Shown here: in pieces, positions 1-6,872 of the stretch
Layout: the number at the start of each line of letters is the position of its first letter
Position numbering within the stretch: position 1 is the stretch's first letter
Origin: CAYLKS01 sp964384205 [NCBI: uncultured bacterium]
GTDB lineage: Bacteria > JAGOEH01
Reading direction: 5' to 3'
NCBI GenBank assembly: GCA_964384205.1
Contig: CAYLKS010000007.1
Coordinates: forward strand, 1-7,446
Length of the DNA: 7,446 nucleotides
Notes under the pieces: generated by a model
Told to the model about the DNA's origin: nothing
The model's input: the letters and a program-made list of their open reading frames with translations, nothing else
Database searches by the model: none
Position numbers and translations under genes: made by a program

Positions 1-783
1 ATGAACGATTATAAGCCAAGAGAAAATTTATTTTTTCTTTTTAAAAAATATAAAGAACTTTATGATCTTGATTCTTTAAATAAATATACATGTCAAACAC
101 AGCTATTGCTATTACATTCTTATTATAAATTAAATCAGGATTCTTTGTTTTTTGATTTATATAAGAAAATAAAAGTAGATTCTACTAATTGGTTTTTTCT
201 TAAGTATTTATATCTTTGGCAAAATTTTAGGATAGAGCGGGATGTTGAAGTTATAGAAGAAGGAATTGATTTCTTGGATTCTCTTGATATTATGAAAAAA
301 TATTTGCCTGAAAATATTAATATAGATTCGTTAAATAGAGAAATGTTAGTTTTAATATCAAGAAGTATTTCTTTACAGCAAAATGCAAATAATTTTATAA
401 AATTGTACAAGAATAAAGTATATTTTCCAGAGCTTGCATATTTTACTGGTCAATCTTTTATTCAATATGCAAGGAAATATAAAGATGGTTATGAAGTATT
501 GAATTTTCTTATAAAAAACTTTGCAGATAATACATATTCTGAAAAGGCATTAGCAGTAATAAGAGAATTAGGTAGGTTCAGAGATGCCGCTACTGGGGAA
601 ATTAATTTTAGCAATATTGATCCTACAAAATATCAATTTCAAACGATAGAAATTAGAGGTATCAGGCTTATTCCCAGAATAAATTTTTATACTAAGAAAG
701 AGTTATTTGATTTGCCGGTAGGCATTGAAAAGTATAGATTTAAAGAGGAAATTTTAACTCCTTACGAGAATAGTTTAAAATGA
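1..783 (+). CDS. Helical-repeat (TPR-like) protein of unknown function, possibly 5'-partial
   Basis: I do not recognise this 260-residue protein. It is mostly helical and rich in aromatic residues. Two stretches have the small/large alternation of TPR-type helix pairs: about residues 31-58 and 146-190 (the second with AYFTGQSFIQYARKYKDGYE followed by an NF-ADNTYSEKAL pattern). The last 60 residues look less helical and match nothing I know. The frame is open from the first base of the window, where an ATG happens to stand. No signal peptide follows that ATG although the next three products appear exported, so the real start may lie upstream and this may be only the C-terminal part of a longer envelope protein. 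Its stop overlaps the next start as ATGA, which ties it to the export operon. A role in polysaccharide export is inferred from context alone. Confidence 0.7.
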   Translation: MNDYKPRENLFFLFKKYKELYDLDSLNKYTCQTQLLLLHSYYKLNQDSLFFDLYKKIKVDSTNWFFLKYLYLWQNFRIERDVEVIEEGIDFLDSLDIMKKYLPENINIDSLNREMLVLISRSISLQQNANNFIKLYKNKVYFPELAYFTGQSFIQYARKYKDGYEVLNFLIKNFADNTYSEKALAVIRELGRFRDAATGEINFSNIDPTKYQFQTIEIRGIRLIPRINFYTKKELFDLPVGIEKYRFKEEILTPYENSLK

Positions 784-2009
784 AGAAGGTATTTTTTCTT
801 TTAATGACATATTTTATATCCTTTGGTAAAGACATTCAGACTCCATTTACTCGGTATAGTGATTTAGGCGGTATAGACATTCCTACAGCTTATATTTTGC
901 CACATGGGAATTTTAATTATATTCAAACGTATAATTTGGGGTTTTCATCTGAATATCATCAAAGTAATGCGCTTTCTTTTTCTTTTAGTTTTGGTCTTTA
1001 TAATTATTTTCAGATTAATGTTTCCCATTATCAAAGTCATTATATAGCATTTAATATAGAGGCGAAACTTATAGATGAAGATTTTTATTATTATTTCCCC
1101 GCAATTGCAGTAGGTATTGAAAATATTGGGGGGGGACCACAATTTACAAAAAAATGGGAAACATTCTGGAATCAAAGACATTATTTGACAGATGATTATG
1201 ATATGGATTTCGAAAAAAATACATTTTATATTGTATTTAGTAAGAAATTTACATTTAAAAAGCAATTTATTGCCGGCCATTTTGGATATAGTCCAAACAA
1301 GGGACGTTTTTATGGTTTTGGTCCAAAGAATTGGTTTTTGAAGAAATTTTTTGTTGGAATTGAGTATTCGCCTTTTTCAAGTATGAGGTTTATTTTTGAA
1401 CAGGATGCTCGGGATTGGAATGTAGGGATAAAATATAAAATAAATAATTTAGTTTCTATTGATGCTGCCGTTACTGAATTAGAACATTTAGATGATTGGG
1501 TCGGAGGCAATTTTCATATAGCTGTAAGCTTTTATCTGGTGCCCAATTTTATTGCTATAAAACAACATAGAAAATTATATAATCAAATTATTCAAAGACG
1601 TATAGAAGAGGCAAATAGATTAGATAAATTATATAATGAGTTACTTACCAAGAGGTTGATTTTAGAAAATAAATTGAAAGAAGTTAATGAAAATTTAAAT
1701 AGAATTTTAATTAATAGCAAAATTAAGGAAATACCTTTACTTTATGAGCGCCAGTTATTTAATGAAAGTGATTATTATTTAAAAATAGCATTGCAATTAA
1801 TGTATCTTGAAGAATACGAAAAGGCAAAAGAGTATTGCCAGAAAGCAATTTCCATTTATCCTAAAAATCCTTTTGGGTATTTACGGTTGGGAGAAATTTA
1901 TATAAAAGAAGGTAAAAAAGATAAAGCTATTGAAATTTGGAAAGAAGGATTGTTGAAAAATCCTGGAAATGAAAATCTTATTAAAGCTATTCAGAGGCAT
2001 CAAAAATGA
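780..2009 (+). CDS. YjbH/GfcD-like outer-membrane β-barrel with C-terminal coiled coil and TPR
   Basis: This 409-residue protein starts with a short, weak signal peptide (about residues 1-16, MKKVFFLLMT then YFISFG). Residues about 20-255 resemble the YjbH/GfcD barrel family: a G-IDIPTA-LPHGNF opening at 30-45, alternating aromatic β-strands, a GIENIGGGPQF motif at 112-122, a GHFGY strand and a WNVGIKYKINN strand near 213-223. YjbH and GfcD are outer-membrane barrels encoded in exopolysaccharide and group 4 capsule operons; their exact role is unclear. The barrel is followed by a charged coiled-coil stretch (about 262-315) and a TPR region (about 328-407, with LEEYEKAKEYCQKAISIYPKN and KKDKAIEIWKEGLLKNPGN). 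This tail is presumably periplasmic. I see no lipobox, unlike E. coli YjbH, which is described as a lipoprotein. The start overlaps the previous stop by four bases and has no clear Shine-Dalgarno site, so coupling is likely. A run of eight G bases falls in the GIENIGGG motif. Family assignment is by motif memory and moderately sure. Confidence 0.75.
   Translation: MKKVFFLLMTYFISFGKDIQTPFTRYSDLGGIDIPTAYILPHGNFNYIQTYNLGFSSEYHQSNALSFSFSFGLYNYFQINVSHYQSHYIAFNIEAKLIDEDFYYYFPAIAVGIENIGGGPQFTKKWETFWNQRHYLTDDYDMDFEKNTFYIVFSKKFTFKKQFIAGHFGYSPNKGRFYGFGPKNWFLKKFFVGIEYSPFSSMRFIFEQDARDWNVGIKYKINNLVSIDAAVTELEHLDDWVGGNFHIAVSFYLVPNFIAIKQHRKLYNQIIQRRIEEANRLDKLYNELLTKRLILENKLKEVNENLNRILINSKIKEIPLLYERQLFNESDYYLKIALQLMYLEEYEKAKEYCQKAISIYPKNPFGYLRLGEIYIKEGKKDKAIEIWKEGLLKNPGNENLIKAIQRHQK
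1128..1135 (+). repeat. Homopolymeric G8 tract inside the β-barrel gene
   Basis: Eight consecutive G bases encode Gly117-Gly118 and the first two bases of the Gly119 codon (GGG GGG GGA). This is striking in such AT-rich DNA. Read directly, a gain of one G leads to a TGA at 1193-1195, and a loss of one G to a TGA at 1186-1188, so either change would truncate the protein early in the barrel. Tracts of this kind are known contingency loci in other bacteria; whether this one varies is not shown. Confidence 0.9.
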
Positions 2010-3604
2010 CGTTTAAAAATTTATTAATTGTATTATTAATACTATTTTTAATGATTTCAGCATGTAAAACTTTTGATATATCTAAAAAGCAAAAGCCTGA
2101 ATATTTAAAATTTTCAGCAAAAGATTTAGAATCTCAAGCATATAATATAGAATTACAACATTTAATTTCAGAATTTAATAAGAAGATTTTTCAGGAAAAC
2201 AAAGATATAGCAGAGTTAATGGAAAAGACTATAAATACATTGAATAGAAGTATTTTACTTGAAAAATTAAATATTGAGAAAATTGAGAATATAATAGCAA
2301 TTTTAAGTCAAAATAGAATAGGTCAGATTAGCTTATTATCTCAATCTAAAAAAATAGAAGAGATATATAAGATGGCTGATGAAGATTTTATAAGAGCAAT
2401 GAATGCTTTTAATGATAAACAATATTGGAAATCTTCTTTTCTTTTTGCCCAAATGTCATCATTATATCCAGTTACCTACCCTAAATTGGATGATTCATAC
2501 TTTTATATGGCTTTATCTTTTTATAATATAAATTTTTTGAATTCTTCATATTTTTCAGGAGAGTATTTAATAGATAATATTCCATTGAGTGATTTTTTTG
2601 AGAAAGCTTATCTTTTATTGATTAGAGCCTCGTATCGTTTGACGAAATATGAATCTACTTTAAGGTTTGCTGCAGAATTTAAGGAAAAATTCCCTCAAAG
2701 TGATTCTCTTGATATAGCAACCTATTATCAGGGGCTGTCCAGCTATTATCTTTTAGATATGGAAAATGCTAAGAAATTTTTTGATAGCATTGAGAAAATG
2801 TCTGATTTATATTTTTTGAGTAAGTATTATTATGGACTTACTATGTATAAAAACGAAGAGAAACTTGCTGCTCATTATTTAAATTCTATCCCTGATACTG
2901 TGCATTATAATGATAAAAAAGTCAGGAAAATAGAGAAAAATTTGTTTTTTAAAATTAAACTAACAGCAGCACAAATTTATATAGAAATGGATTCTATTAA
3001 TAATGCTATTGGTATTTTAAACAATTTAGATATATCAGATTATCATAAAACAGAATATTATTTTACATTAGGTGAGGCATATTTAAGAAATAAAGATTTT
3101 GATAGAGCTATTGAAGTTTTTGAGAAAAATATTGATGAAAAGACAGATTTATATGTGGCTAATTCTATATATAAGTTAATTTATATTGCCAGGGAGATTA
3201 AGGATTATAACTTAGCTGATAAATATTTTAAAAAGCTTATGGAAATTATAGAAAATACAGAGTATACAGATTTAAAAGTGCATGAGTTATTGGTAAAAAT
3301 AGATAATAGAGAGCAGGAAAAAGTTATTTTACAGAATAAGATTGCTATTTTAGATATATTAACCTTTAGTCAATTTAAATTTTTACATTATAATGATTAT
3401 TATGGTTCAAAATTTGAAGATGATGATTTTTTGAATGTTTATATTGGAGAAAGTAAATCAAAATTTAAGGAATATAGTAAAAAAATAAAGGTTTTTAGTG
3501 AAGAAATAGAAAAGATGCGATATGCTTTGGATTTATTAAAAATAAAAGAGAAAGTGGAATATCAGAATGCTCTTATTGCATATAAAAAAGTTATTAACAA
3601 ATAA
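2006..3604 (+). CDS. TPR-repeat outer-membrane lipoprotein
   Basis: The 532-residue product starts with a type II signal peptide: Lys4, a hydrophobic core at 6-17 and a lipobox ISAC with the lipidated Cys at 20. The next residue is Lys, not Asp, so by the proteobacterial rule it would not be held in the inner membrane. Residues 40-120 are helical and partly coiled-coil. From about 123 to 420 there are repeated helix pairs of TPR or TPR-like type, clearest at 123-155, 235-262, 350-378 and 384-414 (for example YYFTLGEAYLRNKDFDRAIE). The C-terminal part (about 430-530) is charged and helical. TPR lipoproteins such as AlgK and TPR regions of PgaA, BcsC and PelB act as periplasmic scaffolds in exopolysaccharide secretion; a like role here is inferred. 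The start overlaps the previous stop as ATGA and has an AGAGG eight bases upstream. The 3' end overlaps the Wza-like gene by 38 bases. I know no named homologue. Confidence 0.8.
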   Translation: MTFKNLLIVLLILFLMISACKTFDISKKQKPEYLKFSAKDLESQAYNIELQHLISEFNKKIFQENKDIAELMEKTINTLNRSILLEKLNIEKIENIIAILSQNRIGQISLLSQSKKIEEIYKMADEDFIRAMNAFNDKQYWKSSFLFAQMSSLYPVTYPKLDDSYFYMALSFYNINFLNSSYFSGEYLIDNIPLSDFFEKAYLLLIRASYRLTKYESTLRFAAEFKEKFPQSDSLDIATYYQGLSSYYLLDMENAKKFFDSIEKMSDLYFLSKYYYGLTMYKNEEKLAAHYLNSIPDTVHYNDKKVRKIEKNLFFKIKLTAAQIYIEMDSINNAIGILNNLDISDYHKTEYYFTLGEAYLRNKDFDRAIEVFEKNIDEKTDLYVANSIYKLIYIAREIKDYNLADKYFKKLMEIIENTEYTDLKVHELLVKIDNREQEKVILQNKIAILDILTFSQFKFLHYNDYYGSKFEDDDFLNVYIGESKSKFKEYSKKIKVFSEEIEKMRYALDLLKIKEKVEYQNALIAYKKVINK

Positions 3605-4493
3605 AATTTTTATAGTTACATTTTATATTTTAATAAGTTGTATTACCACCACATACTCACAAATTATTTCTACAAATCAAAATATAAAAATATCTGTATC
3701 GGGGCACCCTGAGCTGACAAGTATATATACAGTTGATAATGAAGGAATGATTGATGTATATTTAATTGGTAAGATACCGGTTATAGGTATGAGCATTCAA
3801 GATCTTCAGAGGATAGTAAGAGATACTTATAGTAAGTTATATCCGGATGCAATTATTTCAGTTTCATTGACAGATGAGATACCAATTAATTATAGTGTAT
3901 TAGGTGCTGTGAAAATGCCAGGGAGATATAAAGGAACTAATTTTTCTACATTACAGAGTGCAATTGTGCAGGCTGGAGGCACTCTTTCTAATGCGGATTT
4001 AAATAATATAAATTTGATAAGAGGTAAGGATAGATTGAAAATTAATTTATATAATTTTTTAAAAAATGGGAATTTAGAAAATAATCCTTCATTGAGGGAT
4101 AATGATATAATTTTTGTTCCAATAGGTGAGGGTAATACGGCTATATTAGTTTATGGGGAAGTTAAAAAGCCAGGTTATATAAATTATTATGAAGGTATTA
4201 CTTTATTTGAAGCAATTGTAGCTTGTGGTGGTTTTACAGAAAATGCGGATTTGACTAATATCAAGATAATAAAGAAAACTAAGAATGTTATGTTTGAAAA
4301 AGAGTATAATTTAAAAAAAATATTGAAAGATAAAAGATATGAGTTAATGCCTACTTTATCTCCGGGTGATATTATATTAGTTCAGAAAAAGAAAAATTAT
4401 TGGAGTAATGCTTTTATGTTTATTTCTAATTTGACAAGGGAGTTTTTATTAATAGTATCAATTATTTTAACATTTAATAATTTAAAGAAGTGA
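3567..4493 (+). CDS. Wza-type polysaccharide export protein (Poly_export + 2 SLBB)
   Basis: This 308-residue protein is of the outer-membrane polysaccharide export (OPX/Wza) family, which forms the channel that carries capsule or exopolysaccharide out. After an N-terminal export signal come a Poly_export domain at about 33-101 (KISVSGHPEL, then VDNEGMIDVYLIGKIPVIGMS), an SLBB domain at about 108-184 (VLGAVKMPGRYK, IVQAGGTLSNADL) and a second SLBB at about 191-272 (VYGEVKKPGYI, EAIVACGGFTENADL, LSPGDIILV). A hydrophobic C-terminal helix at about 283-303 probably inserts in the outer membrane, as the Wza C-terminal helix does. It is shorter than E. coli Wza (379 residues). The signal is ambiguous: LISC ending at Cys25 fits a lipobox, while TYS-Q at 29-32 fits signal peptidase I. 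The ATG lies inside the previous gene and has only a weak upstream AGTGG; a TTG at 3576 is a possible alternative start. The kinase gene follows after four bases. Confidence 0.92.
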   Translation: MLLLHIKKLLTNKIFIVTFYILISCITTTYSQIISTNQNIKISVSGHPELTSIYTVDNEGMIDVYLIGKIPVIGMSIQDLQRIVRDTYSKLYPDAIISVSLTDEIPINYSVLGAVKMPGRYKGTNFSTLQSAIVQAGGTLSNADLNNINLIRGKDRLKINLYNFLKNGNLENNPSLRDNDIIFVPIGEGNTAILVYGEVKKPGYINYYEGITLFEAIVACGGFTENADLTNIKIIKKTKNVMFEKEYNLKKILKDKRYELMPTLSPGDIILVQKKKNYWSNAFMFISNLTREFLLIVSIILTFNNLKK

Positions 4494-4497
4494 TGTT

Positions 4498-6744
4498 ATG
4501 GAAAGATATGCTGATAATTTACCGGAACAATTGTTAGAGAGTACGGATATATCTCTTGATGAGTATATTGGTATTTTGTTTAGAAGGAAGAAAATCATAG
4601 GTATTTTAATGTTTGTTGTATTCTTACCTTTTTTGTATATGGGATTAGTTCAGCCTTATTATTATGAGACAAGGGTTATTGCAATTATTGAAAATACTTC
4701 CAGGAATTCTTTTTTTGAAAACGGAATGTTTCCTACAAGGTATACAAGGAAGATGAACAGGACTCCAGAATATTATAATCTCATTGTAAATAGCACTCCA
4801 TTTAAGCTTGCTTTAAGAGAAAAATTGAAAGAGGAAATAGTAAAAAATAAGTTGGCTTTTAGAGAATCTGATATAGATGAAATGTTATCTTCTAAAATGT
4901 CTTTTGAATATTATTATGATAGAGGTAGTAGTGGTGGTTTTTTACGGAATGCTTGTCAGTTTCATGTTATCTCTAAAAAACCGGATTATGCCTATTATCT
5001 GGCTAATTATGGATTTGATGTTTTAAAACAATTATCTCTTAAACTTGAATCTCAGAAATCTGTCCAAACTTTGAAATATATTGAGGAACAGAAAAAAGTT
5101 TTGGAAGAAAAAATTCTTGAAAATGAAAAAGAAATTCAAAAATTTAAACAGGAGACAGGAATTTCTATAGTAGATGATTTGTCTGCAATTGAAAGGGAAA
5201 TAGATAAGATTCAGATGCATTTAATTGATGTAAGGACTCAAGCAGAATTGGAAAGAGCGAAACTGAAAGCTATAGAATCTCAGATAAATGAGTATAATGC
5301 AGTATTAAAAAATAAATATAATCTTAATACAAGCGAGATTGATACCAGTGGTTTGAGGAAAAAATATATTAGTTTAGTGAAGAAGAGAAATAATTATTTA
5401 CAGAATCCCGTTGTTTTTAAAAAGGAATTAGATCAGATTGAAAAACAGTTAGCGGAAATAACTCAACAAACAGTTAAAAGCTTATTGAAAAGAGCTTCTT
5501 CTAAAGGGAATAATATATCGTTACAATTGAATTTAGCCCATTATTCAGAATTATTGAGGAAAAGAGATGAAGTTTCTTTAAATATTAAAATGTATTCTTC
5601 TCAGGAAAAATACTATAATGAATTATTGAAGAAATTTAAGACATCTAATTCTGAAATATTTGAAAATAGAACAAAATTAGCTAAATTGATGCTAACTAAG
5701 AATGTATTATCAAAAGCATATAATATTTTGATAGAAAAGGAGCAACAGGAAAAAATTTTTAATATTTCTGAAGCTACTCAGTTAAAGCTGATAAACCCGG
5801 CTTATTTCCCTAAAAATACTCTTCCACGAAGTACAAAAAAATATATTGTATTAGGAATTATTATTTCGGTAATTTTGAGTATAAGTATTGCGTTTTTTAT
5901 GGAGTTCTTTGATAATTCAATAAAAACTCCAGAGGACGTAAAAAAATACATCCATTTGCCAGTTTTAGGAATAATTCCAGAAATTAGCCAGAATTTTATT
6001 AGTAATATTAAAAAAGATAAAAATATAAATTTTGATCCTTGTTTGATTGCGTATCTGAAACCTTCACACCAAATTACAGAATCTTATAGAACTTTACGAA
6101 CGAATATAGAACATATTAACCCCTATAAACCAATCAAATCTTTACTAATAACAAGTCCATCTCCTTTTGAGGGGAAGACGTTAACTATTTCTAATTTATC
6201 AATTTTATTTGCCCAGAAAGGACTGAAAGTTTTATTAATGGATTTAGATTTAAGAAAACCCAAAGTGCATAAAGTTTTTGGTCTTAATAAAGAAACAGGT
6301 TTTACAGATTATTTAAATGATTCAGCTACAAATTATACTAAGTATTTGAAAACTCCTTTGTTAGATAATCATTATATTTTAACAATAGGGGATGAGGTCG
6401 ATAAACCAGCTGAAATATTAAGCACTCAGGAGTTTAAAGATAGATTAGACTATTTAAAGAGCCAGTTTGATATTATTTTTATTGATACACCACCTGTCAA
6501 TGTAGTAACAGATGCAGCATTGGTTTCTAATTATGTAGATGGTGTTTTATTGGTTCTCGTTTCGTTGCAGACTTCTAAAAGTTCTGCTAAATATAGTATA
6601 GAATTATTAAATAGAGTAAAAGCTAATGTCATAGGAGTTGTATTAAATAAAATTGCCATTTCCAGAAGATATGGTTCTTATGGATACTATTATTATAAAA
6701 GATATTATAAAAGTTATTATAGCTATTATAATAAAGATAAATAA
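4498..6744 (+). CDS. Wzc-type polysaccharide co-polymerase / BY-kinase (tyrosine autokinase)
   Basis: This 748-residue inner-membrane protein combines a Wzz chain-length domain with a cytoplasmic bacterial tyrosine kinase, like E. coli Wzc (about 720 residues). A cytoplasmic start (DISLDEYIGILFRRKK, 17-32) leads to TM1 at about 33-51. A large periplasmic part (52-448) contains coiled coil at about 184-325 and a GNVR-like segment near 370-445 that ends in the usual proline-rich stretch (NPAYFPKNTLP). TM2 is at about 449-468. The kinase shows the EX2RX2R oligomerisation motif (E528, R531, R534), Walker A (SPSPFEGKT, 553-561, Lys560), Walker A' (LLMDLDLRKP, 579-588) and Walker B (FIDTPP, 661-666). 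The C-terminus holds 12 tyrosines in 20 residues (725-744), the expected autophosphorylation cluster. Phosphorylation of this cluster is known to control oligomer state and polymer length. In Walker A a Phe replaces the common Gly of PGEGK. The ATG is four bases after the Wza-like stop, with GAAG seven bases upstream. It is the last gene of the operon. Confidence 0.95.
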   Translation: MERYADNLPEQLLESTDISLDEYIGILFRRKKIIGILMFVVFLPFLYMGLVQPYYYETRVIAIIENTSRNSFFENGMFPTRYTRKMNRTPEYYNLIVNSTPFKLALREKLKEEIVKNKLAFRESDIDEMLSSKMSFEYYYDRGSSGGFLRNACQFHVISKKPDYAYYLANYGFDVLKQLSLKLESQKSVQTLKYIEEQKKVLEEKILENEKEIQKFKQETGISIVDDLSAIEREIDKIQMHLIDVRTQAELERAKLKAIESQINEYNAVLKNKYNLNTSEIDTSGLRKKYISLVKKRNNYLQNPVVFKKELDQIEKQLAEITQQTVKSLLKRASSKGNNISLQLNLAHYSELLRKRDEVSLNIKMYSSQEKYYNELLKKFKTSNSEIFENRTKLAKLMLTKNVLSKAYNILIEKEQQEKIFNISEATQLKLINPAYFPKNTLPRSTKKYIVLGIIISVILSISIAFFMEFFDNSIKTPEDVKKYIHLPVLGIIPEISQNFISNIKKDKNINFDPCLIAYLKPSHQITESYRTLRTNIEHINPYKPIKSLLITSPSPFEGKTLTISNLSILFAQKGLKVLLMDLDLRKPKVHKVFGLNKETGFTDYLNDSATNYTKYLKTPLLDNHYILTIGDEVDKPAEILSTQEFKDRLDYLKSQFDIIFIDTPPVNVVTDAALVSNYVDGVLLVLVSLQTSKSSAKYSIELLNRVKANVIGVVLNKIAISRRYGSYGYYYYKRYYKSYYSYYNKDK
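6691..6735 (+). repeat. In-frame tandem codon repeat encoding the tyrosine tail
   Basis: The end of the kinase gene is built from near-identical blocks, each opening with TAT TAT: TAT TAT AAA AGA, TAT TAT AAA AGT, TAT TAT AGC, then TAT TAT AAT AAA. They encode YYKR, YYKS, YYS and YYNK. All units are multiples of three, so repeat gain or loss would change the number of tyrosines without breaking the frame. Confidence 0.8.
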
Positions 6745-6872
6745 ATAGGTAATGAGGATAATTTTTATAGTTAAAAAGATTTAAATTATAGTTGCTATTG
6801 AATTTTTATAAAAGAAAAAAAAGGTACTGAAAATATCTTTCAGTACCTTTTTAAAATAATAAAATAGATGTA
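6745..6872. other. Convergent intergenic region
   Basis: These 128 bases separate the end of the kinase gene from the end of the minus-strand YfiR-like gene. They are extremely AT-rich and hold the hairpin terminator described separately. The only reading frame of note is a ten-codon stub beginning with the ATG at 6752, which I do not call as a gene. Confidence 0.7.
6811..6854. terminator. Bidirectional Rho-independent terminator
   Basis: A perfect 15-bp stem pairs 6818-6832 with 6838-6852 around the five-base loop ATATC. The core is GGTACTGAAA against TTTCAGTACC. On the plus strand the stem ends in a T run (6848-6852). On the minus strand the A-rich stretch 6811-6822 gives a matching U run. 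Placed between two converging genes, it should stop transcripts from both. Confidence 0.9.

Noticed and set aside
135-410. Minus-strand open frame of 91 residues within the first gene
   Set aside because: It lies antisense to a convincing coding frame and its product is low-complexity with no recognisable domain or ribosome binding site.
945-1280. Minus-strand open frame of 111 residues within the barrel gene
   Set aside because: The product is rich in Ile, Lys and Cys with no domain, and is the shadow of the aromatic β-strand coding sequence on the other strand.
1310-1510. Minus-strand open frame of 66 residues within the barrel gene
   Set aside because: It has no domain or start signal and is antisense to conserved barrel motifs.
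4313-4320. A8 run in the Wza-like gene as a possible slippage site
   Set aside because: Runs of A of this length occur several times in this AT-rich window and carry little weight, unlike the G8 tract.
5032-5220. Minus-strand open frame of 62 residues within the kinase gene
   Set aside because: A Phe-rich product opposite Lys/Glu-rich coiled-coil codons is the usual shadow pattern.
3604-6772. Shared AATTTTTATAGTTA string after the lipoprotein stop and after the kinase stop
   Set aside because: The match is short and AT-only apart from one G, and there is no flanking similarity, so chance is the best explanation.
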